A DNA stretch of 64,000 bases from Phycisphaerales bacterium (GCA_022360095.1 JAKSDK010000778.1:124001-188000); one strand, 5' to 3'; numbered from the stretch's first letter, positions 1-9,446 are shown. Translations and numbers: made by a program. Notes: a model not told the origin generated them from the letters alone.

Positions 1-1528
1 CGATCGCTTCGCTGCTGCGTCCGTCCTGATGTAGAAGCAGAACCGTGCCGATGTAGAACTGCGTGGAGGGGTTGTCCGGTTCCACTTTGAGGGCCCGTTC
101 AGCGGCTTTCAGAGCGGCCTCGTAGCTGTTTTCGCGGATATACGACTCCACCAGGCTGATATGACCAAAGCTCCAGTCGGGATAAAGCGAGATCGTGTGT
201 TTGAAGAGAGCACGACTGCTTTGCCAGACTTGAGTCTGGGCGTAAGTCTGTACTGAAAAAATGACGAGGACGGCAATGAATAAGATCGCCGTCCATCGGC
301 CCCAGGTCTTTTTGAGGGCGTCAGGGCGAGATTTGAGCCATGCGGCGAGCGCGATCAGGGGAATGATGAGTACGCCATAAAGATATTGATCGCTGAGCAG
401 CAGCTTGTTAAAGGGGGCCTGGAGCAGCGCGGGAAGCGTCAGCACGAGGGCGCCGGCTAACGCGGCGAAGACGGGTTTCCAGCGCCAAAAAGACCCTACG
501 AGAGCGACAACGATGAATGCCAAAACCCCGATGTCGAACAAGCGGCCAAGCGCGGTGCCGCCGACGGTTGTGGCGAGCGGATGATAGGGGGAGAGCTTGA
601 GGGGAAAAACCAATCGTGATGCCAAGGCGGCCGCGTTGTGTGAAATAAGCTCGGCGCCACTCACTCCGTCAGTATGCGTCACCGTGTTTTCCGAACGGAT
701 GTTGAATTGAATGATCGCGCTCAGCAGCATAATGGCGAACAATGGTGTTTTTTCGACGAAGGGCCGCAAGAAGAGGCGGCCGTCCGTCTTTTTCTGGTTT
801 CGATGGCGCTCATGCCTCCGAAACGGCCAGACATCCAGAATCAGAAGCACGATGGGCAATCCGATGAACAGTGGTCGGCACAATATCGCCGCGGCGAAAA
901 ACGGGACGACCGGAATGAGCCACCTTAGGCGAAGCGCCTGGGCGTAGCGGACATAGCAATGGAGCGCCAGCAGCGTGAATGTGCATCCGAGCAGCGTCAT
1001 TCGCTGCGCGACCCAGGCCACCGACTCGACCTGAACGGGGTGCAACGCAAACAACAATGAAAGCAGAACCGCCCACAGATGAGAGGACGAAAGACGACGC
1101 ACAAGGGCGAAGATCAAAGCTACGTTGGTCAAATGCAGGGACAGATTCGTCAGATGAAACTGGAACGCTCGTGAGAGCCAGTCTTTTGTCAGGTAGGCGT
1201 CCAACATGAACGTCAGGGCAACGAGCGGCTGGTAATAACCGCTGGTATTCGAAGGGCGGTGAATTCGTCCGCCCGTCAGTGTTTCTTTCAGGTCTTGCAG
1301 GGTCGGCGGCCAGCCGAAGCGTCCTTGTGTGAAGACATTGCCTACCTCCTCCAAGCTGGGCGACCAGACACGGCCCACTTTGAAGACGTAATGGTAATCA
1401 TCCTGGTTGACGAAATCGGCAAGCAGCACGCCGTAATAGACGAGTCCTGCAAAGAGCATGACGCCGATGCACGCGCAGATTGAGATCATTGCGGGGGATG
1501 GTCGCCAGCTGTGTGATTTTTTTTTCAT
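1..1528 (-). CDS. TMTC-like multi-membrane protein with TPR repeats (5' part; gene runs off the window)
   Basis: This is an open frame of 509 codons from an ATG at 1528 to the window edge, so the C-terminus is missing. It begins with a positively charged MKKKSH segment and a membrane helix (about residues 13-36). An extracytoplasmic QDDY motif follows at 42-45, then a helix-rich region. The motif HPVQVESVAW (163-172) is typical of the bacterial relatives of eukaryotic TMTC O-mannosyltransferases and other GT-C-like membrane proteins. Several more hydrophobic segments follow, and tetratricopeptide repeats begin near residue 450. The family is thought to place a catalytic loop and TPRs outside the membrane. 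A glycosyltransferase role is inference and the substrate is unknown. It is divergent from surE and shares its 60-bp upstream region. Confidence 0.75.
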   Translation of the reverse strand, partial: MKKKSHSWRPSPAMISICACIGVMLFAGLVYYGVLLADFVNQDDYHYVFKVGRVWSPSLEEVGNVFTQGRFGWPPTLQDLKETLTGGRIHRPSNTSGYYQPLVALTFMLDAYLTKDWLSRAFQFHLTNLSLHLTNVALIFALVRRLSSSHLWAVLLSLLFALHPVQVESVAWVAQRMTLLGCTFTLLALHCYVRYAQALRLRWLIPVVPFFAAAILCRPLFIGLPIVLLILDVWPFRRHERHRNQKKTDGRLFLRPFVEKTPLFAIMLLSAIIQFNIRSENTVTHTDGVSGAELISHNAAALASRLVFPLKLSPYHPLATTVGGTALGRLFDIGVLAFIVVALVGSFWRWKPVFAALAGALVLTLPALLQAPFNKLLLSDQYLYGVLIIPLIALAAWLKSRPDALKKTWGRWTAILFIAVLVIFSVQTYAQTQVWQSSRALFKHTISLYPDWSFGHISLVESYIRENSYEAALKAAERALKVEPDNPSTQFYIGTVLLLHQDGRSSEAI

Positions 1529-1552
1529 CGATTAGGCCATTTCTCGTCGTTC

Positions 1553-1582
1553 ATTGTACGTTTCACACTCGTACTCTACAAT
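1553..1582. promoter_or_regulatory. Symmetric bidirectional promoter between the TMTC-like gene and surE
   Basis: On the plus strand TTGTAC (1554-1559) and TACAAT (1577-1582) are 17 nt apart, and the surE ATG lies 6 nt after the -10. On the minus strand TTGTAG (1581-1576) and TACAAT (1558-1553) are also 17 nt apart, pointing at the ATG at 1528. Each -10 hexamer overlaps the -35 hexamer of the other direction. The hexamers are read directly; promoter activity is inferred. Confidence 0.55.
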
Positions 1583-1588
1583 TCCGCT

Positions 1589-2353
1589 ATGCGAGTCCTG
1601 CTATGCAACGATGACGGAATATTTGCTCCGGGTCTCCTGGCGATGCACAACGCTTTGGCCGAGGAGGCTGAGGTGCAGGTCGTCGCACCAGAGACGGTGC
1701 AGTCAGGCGGTTCTCACGCCATTACGATTCGCCATCCCGTGGTTTGGCGGACCGTTCAAGTCGGGGACCGTTTTCGTGGAACCAGCGTCGTCGGAACACC
1801 TGCCGACTGCGTCAAACTTGCCTTGAACGGCCTGATGCAAGAGAGACCCGACGTCGTGATTTCCGGGATCAACGCCGGCCTGAACACGGGCATTCACATC
1901 CTCTACTCCGGCACGGTCGCGGCAGCGATCGAGGCGGCGATCTTCGGTTATCCCGCGATTGCGGTTTCCTTTGAGCTGCACCGAGACATGGATTACGACG
2001 CCGCGGCGCGAATCGCCTGGCGCGTCATTGACCGAATTCTCCAGAACGGCTCGCTTCCGGGCCGCGTGTTCAACATCAATATTCCTGAGATCAAGCCGGG
2101 TTGGCCCAAGGGCGTTCGGGTACTCGAGCAATCGACGAAGGCCATGGTCGAACGATTCGAAAAACGATCCGATCCCAACGGTCGGGAGTATTACTGGATC
2201 AACGGCGATTTCAAAGACATCGGCGACGAATCGGACACGGACCGTCAAGCGCTGGGAGAAGGCTATGTCTGCGTCACGCCTTTGCAGTTTAATCTGACGG
2301 ACAGGAGTCTGCTCGAACAAACACAAGCGTGGTCCTGGCCGGACCTGACCTGA
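1589..2353 (+). CDS. surE: 5'/3'-nucleotidase SurE
   Basis: 254 residues, the usual SurE length. SurE is a metal-dependent nucleotidase that dephosphorylates nucleoside monophosphates in stationary-phase survival and nucleotide salvage. The N-terminus MRVLLCNDDG carries the paired Asp residues (D8, D9) that bind the divalent metal. Further family motifs are SGGSHAIT (the conserved metal/phosphate serine region), GTPADCV and SGINAGLNTG. There is no signal peptide, so it should be cytoplasmic. The start is fixed by the family N-terminus. No Shine-Dalgarno sequence precedes it, and the -10-like TACAAT ends 6 nt before the ATG, so the mRNA may be leaderless. The stop lies 65 nt from the end of the convergent operon on the minus strand. 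Confidence 0.95.
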   Translation: MRVLLCNDDGIFAPGLLAMHNALAEEAEVQVVAPETVQSGGSHAITIRHPVVWRTVQVGDRFRGTSVVGTPADCVKLALNGLMQERPDVVISGINAGLNTGIHILYSGTVAAAIEAAIFGYPAIAVSFELHRDMDYDAAARIAWRVIDRILQNGSLPGRVFNINIPEIKPGWPKGVRVLEQSTKAMVERFEKRSDPNGREYYWINGDFKDIGDESDTDRQALGEGYVCVTPLQFNLTDRSLLEQTQAWSWPDLT

Positions 2354-2418
2354 CGAGGGCCTACATCGGTCAAGAGCGAGCGGCGTGCGTTTTCGTCGCC
2401 ACCGTTCATCCTTCAATC

Positions 2419-3006
2419 TTACGGAATTTGCCCCGGCACGCCCGAAAGGGTCTCGACCTTGATGCTGTCGATTGTCAACGTTTGGAGAGACAGGATTCTC
2501 CATGCGCCGGTTTCGCGTACCCAGTCCACTCGCCAGGAGCCCAGATGCGACTGGCCGACGGCTCCTTGACGGCTGGCCGTCGCGGATGCATTGAAGGTCA
2601 TTTGGGCCGTGTGGCTGCCGACGTTCACGGTGCACCCATAGATGCGGGCATCACGGACGCTCCATACTTCGAAAAAGAATTCAAGCCAGGTGACGAGGCC
2701 CTCGCGGTCCATCGTACGAGTCTGGAAGTCCGGGCTGATGAAATTGGAGGTCGCAGCCAGATCCTCTTGTTCAATTGCGGTGACAAAGTGGTCCAACGTC
2801 AGGCGAACTTCTTCCCGCTGTGTGACGACCAGCTTTTGCATGACAAACAACAGGATGATCAACAATAAGATTCCCGGGAGCGCATATCGGCGGGCGGTTT
2901 CGGACTCCCATCGCATCCTCGTCAGCAATACGACGGCAAACAGTAGGAAGGAAAGAGCACCGAGCCAGAGCGGGCTTTCGAACAGGACTTGAGTCATAAA
3001 GCCCAT
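2419..3006 (-). CDS. Small membrane protein with an NTF2/SnoaL-like C-terminal domain
   Basis: 195 residues. Two hydrophobic segments occupy about residues 8-29 and 43-60. A soluble domain of about 130 residues follows. Its pattern (helix with VRLTLDHFVTAIEQED, then alternating strands ending in GAWRILSLQTLTI) looks like an NTF2/SnoaL fold. No catalytic motif was recognised and no function is proposed. It is the last gene of the minus-strand run, starting 12 nt after the dus stop, so it is probably translated from the same message. A second ATG three codons in (2997) is possible. There is no clear ribosome-binding site for either start. Confidence 0.65.
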   Translation of the reverse strand: MGFMTQVLFESPLWLGALSFLLFAVVLLTRMRWESETARRYALPGILLLIILLFVMQKLVVTQREEVRLTLDHFVTAIEQEDLAATSNFISPDFQTRTMDREGLVTWLEFFFEVWSVRDARIYGCTVNVGSHTAQMTFNASATASRQGAVGQSHLGSWRVDWVRETGAWRILSLQTLTIDSIKVETLSGVPGQIP

Positions 3007-3018
3007 GGGGTAATCCGA

Positions 3019-4095
3019 TTAGCCTGCGCAATCCATCACAGCCCCGGCAGCCACGAGTGCTTCAGGGCGGAGACGCCGGCGGACAGGCGGGTAGTCGAAC
3101 TCGTTGCCGTACCAATCATCGAGCACGTGTTGAAAATCATCGGGGTTTTTCACGGCGACGTAGGCCATTTTCACGTCCCGATGGCAGGGATGGAGTTCGC
3201 TGTAGCGGACTCCGAATTTTCGGAACAGGACGCATGCCTTCGGCTCGCCATGCAATCGAGACATGAGTTCGAAATGCCTTTCGATCGCGGTGCGTTGCTC
3301 ATTGATCGAAGGCGGCGATATTTCATCGAACGTCTGTCCGTTCAACAACGCGCGAACCTCACGGAAAATGAACGGGTTGCCGATGGCGCCTCGGGCGATG
3401 GAGACGCCGTTCACACCCGTTTCACTCAGCATGCGGATGCAATCGTCGGCGGTGAACAAGTCGCCGCTACCGAGGATGGTGTGGTTTCCCGCAAAACGTT
3501 TGACCCGGGCCAGGAAAGACCACTTGCTGGGGCCGACGTAACGCTGAACAACGGTTCGACCGTGAACCGTGACGGCGGCACAGCCGAGCTCAAAAGCGGA
3601 TTCGAGAATCGTGAAGAAGTTTCGCTCACTCTCCTTGCCGTCATCCATCCCCCGTCGCATCTTGACGGTGACCGGCACACGACGGTCCACGGCATCTTGT
3701 ACCCTTCGAATAATTTCGGTTGCAGTCTTCGGTTCGGAAAGCAGGTACCCGCCTCGACAACGGCCGAGCACTTTCTTGACTGGACAGCCGAAGTTAATGT
3801 CGATGACGTCATAACCCAGATGGACCATTTCATCTGCGGCGCAAGCGAATTTTGCCGGTTCGCTTCCCATAAGCTGGCCGCCTACAGGATGCTCCTTCGG
3901 ATCGATCGCGAGCATCCGACGCATTTTCTTGCCGCCTTGATCGATAAATTGATCGAGAACGACTTCGTTAATGGTGTAAGGGCAGCCGTAATCCCTGGCG
4001 AGCCGGCGCATGCCCCGATCGCTGTAGCCGGACAAAGCCGCTTGGACCATGGGGGCGTCAAATAGAAGGGAGCCGATGGACAACGTCGTTTGCAT
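3019..4095 (-). CDS. dus: tRNA-dihydrouridine synthase (Dus family)
   Basis: 358 residues from an ATG at 4095. Dus enzymes use FMN and NADPH to reduce uridines in the D-loop or adjacent stem of tRNA. Family features are the APM(V)Q phosphate/FMN-binding start, the NFGCPVKKV motif with the catalytic cysteine followed by GGYLL, VKMRRG, TVHGRT and the SIARGAIGNPFIF phosphate-binding segment. A longer frame opens at a TTG (4137) directly after the upstream gene's stop. The ATG was preferred because the family motif begins soon after it and a GGCGGG purine-rich stretch lies 7 nt upstream. It follows the hydrolase by 42 nt in the same operon. Which Dus subfamily (A, B or C) it belongs to was not resolved. 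Confidence 0.92.
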   Translation of the reverse strand: MQTTLSIGSLLFDAPMVQAALSGYSDRGMRRLARDYGCPYTINEVVLDQFIDQGGKKMRRMLAIDPKEHPVGGQLMGSEPAKFACAADEMVHLGYDVIDINFGCPVKKVLGRCRGGYLLSEPKTATEIIRRVQDAVDRRVPVTVKMRRGMDDGKESERNFFTILESAFELGCAAVTVHGRTVVQRYVGPSKWSFLARVKRFAGNHTILGSGDLFTADDCIRMLSETGVNGVSIARGAIGNPFIFREVRALLNGQTFDEISPPSINEQRTAIERHFELMSRLHGEPKACVLFRKFGVRYSELHPCHRDVKMAYVAVKNPDDFQHVLDDWYGNEFDYPPVRRRLRPEALVAAGAVMDCAG

Positions 4096-4137
4096 GTCGT
4101 ATCCCGCCTTGATGGTACTCCGAAATGAGGCTTGCAA

Positions 4138-5067
4138 TCAGTCGTCGGCCTTGGCCTTTTTCTTTTTCTTTTTCTTCTTCTTTTTCTTCTTTTTGGAGGG
4201 GTCTTTGGTCTCTTTCTTATCTTTTTTCTTGGATTTGATGCCGAGGTTTTTCTTGACGAACTTCATGATTTTCTTCTGGACTTTTTTTCCGTAGTCGGCA
4301 TCGAACATGCGAGTCCCGTGGTTTTCACTTCCGCCGGGATATTTCTTGGACTTGGCCTTGCCTCCGGAGGCTTCGACCAGCTTCTTGACGGGTTCATATT
4401 CTTCTTCGGGAGAAATCAGCAAGACCGGAACGGACGAGCATGCTTTGATGTGTTCAATCGAGTCCAGTTCCATGTAATTTGTGCCCGGTGAGAGACAGAC
4501 GACGGCCTTTGTGGTTGGATTACGATGGGCATAATCCAGCGAGATGCTGCAGCCGACACTTGCGCCGATGACAGTCAATCGCTTCACATTGATGTTTCCC
4601 TGCTTTCCGAGCCAGTTTTTGGCGCCCTCGACGTCCATCCAGGCCAAGCTGAAATGTGTCGCATCTCGATTTTTGTAGCCTGTTTCGAGGTTGCGTCCTT
4701 CGGGTTTGATGCTGCCTCCCGTGCCGCGAATGTCATAGGCCAAAACCGCGATGCCTGCATCGCGCAGCATCGGGACAAACGGCTTCCAACTGCTGCGGTC
4801 CAATGGGTACATATGGATCAGGACCGCCACGGGCGTCCTTTTTCCGCCGGAGACCTTGACGGGATAATAGTCGGCTTCGATCGTGACCCCGTCCAGCGAT
4901 GGGAATGTGACGACGCGGTCAGTGAAGTCCACGGGATCTTTCTTGGTGGATCCTGTGACGAGCGTGGGTTGGGCCGAGACCGTGGAACAGATCGTCAGGC
5001 ACAGGAGTATCGGAAGGACTCTATTCAAGGAGGACCGTCGCCATTGCCTCGTTTTTCCTAAATTCAT
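4138..5067 (-). CDS. Secreted alpha/beta hydrolase with polylysine C-terminus
   Basis: About 309 residues from the ATG at 5067, which has a GGGAG ribosome-binding site 8 nt upstream. An ATG seven codons earlier (5088) is the alternative. A signal peptide ends around STVSA|Q. The alpha/beta hydrolase core follows: HMYPLDRSSW as oxyanion region, YDIRGTGGS, the nucleophile elbow GASVG (Ser at about residue 170) and a C-terminal NHG histidine. The acid position reads SPEEEYEP. The last 20 residues contain 13 consecutive lysines encoded by mixed AAA/AAG codons, preceded by further Lys-rich sequence (KSKKKDKKE). Substrate unknown; an esterase or dienelactone-hydrolase-like activity is possible. It lies between hslU (56 nt from its stop to this start) and dus in the minus-strand operon. 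Confidence 0.8.
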   Translation of the reverse strand: MNLGKTRQWRRSSLNRVLPILLCLTICSTVSAQPTLVTGSTKKDPVDFTDRVVTFPSLDGVTIEADYYPVKVSGGKRTPVAVLIHMYPLDRSSWKPFVPMLRDAGIAVLAYDIRGTGGSIKPEGRNLETGYKNRDATHFSLAWMDVEGAKNWLGKQGNINVKRLTVIGASVGCSISLDYAHRNPTTKAVVCLSPGTNYMELDSIEHIKACSSVPVLLISPEEEYEPVKKLVEASGGKAKSKKYPGGSENHGTRMFDADYGKKVQKKIMKFVKKNLGIKSKKKDKKETKDPSKKKKKKKKKKKKKAKADD

Positions 5068-5123
5068 CGCAAAATGCTCCCGTTTCATAGGATCGCCAGC
5101 TCAAAGAAATCGGCCGCCCCTTC

Positions 5124-6473
<1,350 letters not shown>

Positions 6474-6520
6474 TGCCTCGTCGTGGGTCTTTCATGACGA
6501 CCCTCATGTCGTCACGTTAC

Positions 6521-6973
6521 TCAGGGGCTACATTGTTTGTTTTCGATTTCCGTGATCTTCGTGATTCGCCGTTCGTGGCGACCGCCTTCGAACGGCGTTT
6601 CAAGCCAGACTTCGACGATCCGACGCATGAGCGCTTCGCCGACCAGATCGGCCGGCAGGCAAAGGACGTTGGCGTTGTTATGACGCCTGGACATCTCCGC
6701 CGTCAACTCATCGTGGCAAAGGGCCGCCCGAATGCCGTGAAGTTTGTTTGCCGTGACCGACATGCCGATGCCCGTTCCGCAGAACAGAATCCCGACTTCA
6801 CACTCACCCGTTTGAACCGCTCGTGCCGCGGCAAAGGCGGGTTCCGGATAATCTGTGGACTTGGTGGAATCCGTCCCGTAATCGGCCACGTCCTTCCCGA
6901 GTTCGGAGAGCAGTGCCCTGATGCGCTGTTTCGCGTCGTAACCCCGATGATCGGCGCCAATGGCGATTTTCAT
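6521..6973 (-). CDS. rpiB: Ribose-5-phosphate isomerase B
   Basis: 150 residues, the typical RpiB/LacAB length. It interconverts ribose 5-phosphate and ribulose 5-phosphate in the pentose phosphate pathway. Recognisable are the start MKIAIGADHRGY, the catalytic cysteine loop FCGTGIGMS, NKLHGIRAAL and the SRRHNNANVL segment, which together form the phosphate-binding and isomerase site. The start overlaps the end of the preceding Sua5-phosphatase gene by 4 nt, so translation is probably coupled. The order Sua5, phosphatase, RpiB matches ywlC-ywlE-ywlF of Bacillus. Confidence 0.96.
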   Translation of the reverse strand: MKIAIGADHRGYDAKQRIRALLSELGKDVADYGTDSTKSTDYPEPAFAAARAVQTGECEVGILFCGTGIGMSVTANKLHGIRAALCHDELTAEMSRRHNNANVLCLPADLVGEALMRRIVEVWLETPFEGGRHERRITKITEIENKQCSP

Positions 6974-8097
6974 ATGACAACCTCGTTCAGTCGCCCTTCC
7001 AGGGCTTGGGTGATCCGTTGGGCCGTATTTTCATAGTCGTCTGTCGTTCCGCCGATCGGGTCCGCAATGTCTCTGCTGTTCGGTTCAAGCAGCATTGCTT
7101 TTCCTGCATGAGCGGGCGCCATGGAGCGGATGGCGTCGAGGTGATGCCCGGCCATCGCGAAAATATAGTCGGCGGAATGGATGAGTTCCGGCGTCAAACC
7201 GCGGGAAGCGTGATCGGTGAGATCGACGTCCCGCCGTCGGCAAACCTCGACGGCTTCTCTCGAAGCCCGTCCACCTGACATCCCCATCGTTCCGGCAGAT
7301 TGAACGATGATTCCCCATTCCGCGAGCGTTTCCACCTCGCAGCCGAGTTTCTCCGCGAGCATTTTCTTGAAGATCCCTTCCGCCATGGGCGAGCGGCAGG
7401 TGTTGCCCGAGCACACGAAAACAATGTTGACCGTCGAAAAACGATGGATCGTTCGTTGATCCCAGACGCCGTCCCGGATCAGTCTGTAACCGTTGCCATT
7501 CAGTTCGACGATGGTTGAGTTCTTTCGATATCGCGTCGGTCCATCGTCGAGGATCAGGTCCACTTTGTCCCCCAGTTCATCCTGGATGGGGGCTGCCTCG
7601 ACGGGAGCCGGGCTGCCTGTCACGTTGGCGCTGGAAGCGACGACGGGCGTATTGGTCCCGGCGAGAATGGCGGTTGCAACGGGATGATCGGGGAACCGTA
7701 CGCCGACGGTATTTTGCGTGTAAATCGAAGCCGCGCTGGTTTTGCTGAGGAGACCGTGGGCTTTGGCCGACGAGGGATCATCCACGCGAAAAATCAGAGT
7801 CAACGGTCCGGGCCAGGCCTTCTTCATAAAGCGCCGCCCAAGCGTGGTGATTTCCGGGACGAAGTTTTCACAGTCTGACGCATGGCCAATATGAACCGTA
7901 AACGGCTGATTCGAGCCGCGCCCTTTGACTTCCCGCAAACGGTCCATGCTATCGGAGTTGGCGGCGTTCGCAGCCAGTCCATAAACGGTCTCGGTCGGAA
8001 ACGCGACGAGAGCGCCTTCCGCCAGCGCCTTCGTTGCATGTTCGATGGCGGACGTATTAGGGGCGTCGGGTTTCAGCGAAATGAACTCAGCGGACAT
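6970..8097 (-). CDS. Fused threonylcarbamoyl-AMP synthase (Sua5/YrdC) and low-molecular-weight protein phosphatase
   Basis: 375 residues with two domains. Residues 1-215 are a Sua5/YrdC domain (PTETVYGLAANA 34-45, KGR 58-60, SSANVTGSP 155-163) that makes threonylcarbamoyl-AMP from Thr, bicarbonate and ATP for the t6A modification of tRNA. Residues 223-375 are a low-molecular-weight phosphatase with the P-loop VCSGNTCRSP (Cys229, Arg235) and the general acid in DIADP (Asp346). The loop Thr233 is the residue that distinguishes protein-arginine phosphatase YwlE from tyrosine phosphatases, so arginine phosphatase activity is possible. This is inference; an arsenate-reductase annotation is also common for such domains. 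It is first in the minus-strand operon, with a GGAG site 13 nt before the ATG. Confidence 0.93.
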   Translation of the reverse strand: MSAEFISLKPDAPNTSAIEHATKALAEGALVAFPTETVYGLAANAANSDSMDRLREVKGRGSNQPFTVHIGHASDCENFVPEITTLGRRFMKKAWPGPLTLIFRVDDPSSAKAHGLLSKTSAASIYTQNTVGVRFPDHPVATAILAGTNTPVVASSANVTGSPAPVEAAPIQDELGDKVDLILDDGPTRYRKNSTIVELNGNGYRLIRDGVWDQRTIHRFSTVNIVFVCSGNTCRSPMAEGIFKKMLAEKLGCEVETLAEWGIIVQSAGTMGMSGGRASREAVEVCRRRDVDLTDHASRGLTPELIHSADYIFAMAGHHLDAIRSMAPAHAGKAMLLEPNSRDIADPIGGTTDDYENTAQRITQALEGRLNEVVI

Positions 8098-8119
8098 TTA
8101 AGAACATATCTCCATTGGA

Positions 8120-8148
8120 ATTATGAAACACCTACATCGCACTGTCAA
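8120..8148 (-). promoter_or_regulatory. Sigma70-type promoter of the sua5-rpiB-hslU operon
   Basis: On the minus strand there is a perfect TTGACA (8148-8143), a 17-nt spacer and CATAAT (8125-8120). The expected start of transcription is near 8113, about 16 nt before the first ATG at 8097. This is the best consensus match seen in the window. Confidence 0.7.
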
Positions 8149-8218
8149 GAAAAGCAACCTTTCTCAATGTCGTGATCGAACGTGGCCGGGCCGTCGTCAA
8201 ACCGAGCCGAAGGTCAGT

Positions 8219-8224
8219 TATAAT
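8219..8224 (+). promoter_or_regulatory. Consensus -10 box directly before the cysteine desulfurase start
   Basis: A perfect TATAAT ends 8 nt before the ATG at 8233. No good -35 is seen at 17 nt and no Shine-Dalgarno sequence lies between the box and the start codon. If used, the mRNA would be leaderless or nearly so. Confidence 0.45.
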
Positions 8225-8232
8225 GAATCGAT

Positions 8233-9378
8233 ATGGATTCAATCTACCTTGATAACAACGCGACGACACGCATCTCGGATGAAGTGCTCGATGCGATGCA
8301 ACCCTACTGGCGGGATCATTTCGGTAATCCGTCAAGCCTGCATCTGTTGGGTCAGCAGGCACGGCATGCCGTCGAGACTGCCCGGGAGCAAGTTGCGGCG
8401 CTGATCGGCGGCGTTTCACGGGAGATCGTATTCACAAGCGGCGGAACGGAGGCGGATAATCTGGCGATTCTCGGCACGCTGGCTGCTCATCCAAAGAAGC
8501 GTCACATTGTGACCACGGCCGTCGAACATGTCGCGGTACATGACCTTTGCCGACGCCTGGTCAAACAGGATTATCGTGTGACCTTTGTCGCCGTCGATTC
8601 GCAGGGACGCTTGGATCTCGATGCCCTTCGGAATTCTCTTGATGACGATACGGCTTTGGTCAGCGTGATGCATGCAAACAATGAAACGGGGGTTGTTTTC
8701 CCGATTCGTGAGATTGCGGAGATCACGACATCACGGGGTGTGCCTTTCCATACCGATGCCGTGCAGACTGTGGGGAGGATGGCGTTCGATGTTCGGTCTT
8801 TGGGCGTGAGCGCGGCCAGTCTTTCCGCGCACAAAATACACGGTCCCAAGGGGGTCGGTGCGCTGTATGTCGGCCGGGGGTTCCGGCTGCGCAGCCAGTC
8901 GGTCGGAGGACACCAGGAGCGCGACATGCGACCCGGGACGGAGAATGTTCCCGCCATTGTCGGTTTCGGGGCTGCCGCCGAATTGGCGCGTTCAAGGCGT
9001 GAGAGTGATTTGTCGAAAACGGCAGCGCTTCGGAACGGATTCGAACAAGCGCTTTGTGAACGTGTGAGTTGTGCTCGCGTCATCGGTGCGCTTGATTCGC
9101 GTATTTGCAATACGACCAACATCGCTTTCGAAGGGTTGGAAGCGGAAGCGATCCTCATCGGTTTGAGCGAGCGCGGCCTATGTGCTTCGAGCGGGTCCGC
9201 TTGCAGCAGCGGCTCTCTGGAACCGTCGCATGTGCTCCAGGCGATGGGGATTCCTGATCCTCTCACTCGAGGTGCCGTTCGTTTCAGTCTTTCGCGTGAT
9301 ACGACCGAATCGGAGATTGACCGTGCGAAGGAAGTCGTCTCGGAGGTCGTCAACAAGCTCGCCGCCTTTTCCGCCTAG
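8233..9378 (+). CDS. Cysteine desulfurase (NifS/IscS family)
   Basis: 381 residues. It is a PLP enzyme that takes sulfur from L-cysteine as a protein persulfide for Fe-S clusters or tRNA thiolation. Motifs in order are the N-terminal YLDNNATT, TSGGTEADNLAI, HANNETG, the PLP lysine in SAHKIHGPKG (Lys201) and the catalytic cysteine in the loop GSACSSGS (Cys324). The length and short loop place it in group I (NifS/IscS-like) rather than SufS. No iscU, nifU or regulator gene is adjacent, so the symbol iscS or nifS cannot be assigned with certainty. It is monocistronic in appearance, bounded downstream by a strong palindrome at 9413-9446. Confidence 0.95.
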   Translation: MDSIYLDNNATTRISDEVLDAMQPYWRDHFGNPSSLHLLGQQARHAVETAREQVAALIGGVSREIVFTSGGTEADNLAILGTLAAHPKKRHIVTTAVEHVAVHDLCRRLVKQDYRVTFVAVDSQGRLDLDALRNSLDDDTALVSVMHANNETGVVFPIREIAEITTSRGVPFHTDAVQTVGRMAFDVRSLGVSAASLSAHKIHGPKGVGALYVGRGFRLRSQSVGGHQERDMRPGTENVPAIVGFGAAAELARSRRESDLSKTAALRNGFEQALCERVSCARVIGALDSRICNTTNIAFEGLEAEAILIGLSERGLCASSGSACSSGSLEPSHVLQAMGIPDPLTRGAVRFSLSRDTTESEIDRAKEVVSEVVNKLAAFSA

Positions 9379-9412
9379 GACTCGAGACGATCAGAGCTTG
9401 CGCGTGCATGAA

Positions 9413-9446
9413 AAAGCCCCGGTCAGGCATGCCTGACCGGGGCTTT
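9413..9446. terminator. 34-bp perfect GC-rich palindrome after the cysteine desulfurase gene
   Basis: A perfect inverted repeat centred at 9429/9430, from AAAGCCCCGG to CCGGGGCTTT, lies 34 nt after the stop codon. It would form a very stable hairpin ending in TTT on either strand, so it may act as a bidirectional terminator. Close relatives lie at 16265-16300 and 35647-35669. Confidence 0.6.

Noticed and set aside
2989-4065. Long plus-strand open frame (358 codons) antisense to dus
   Set aside because: It mirrors a clearly conserved gene, has no recognisable domain and shows no ribosome-binding site. Such shadows are common in GC-rich genes.
4049-4491. Plus-strand frames with long Phe/Leu runs
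   Set aside because: They are the complement of the polylysine tail, not membrane proteins.
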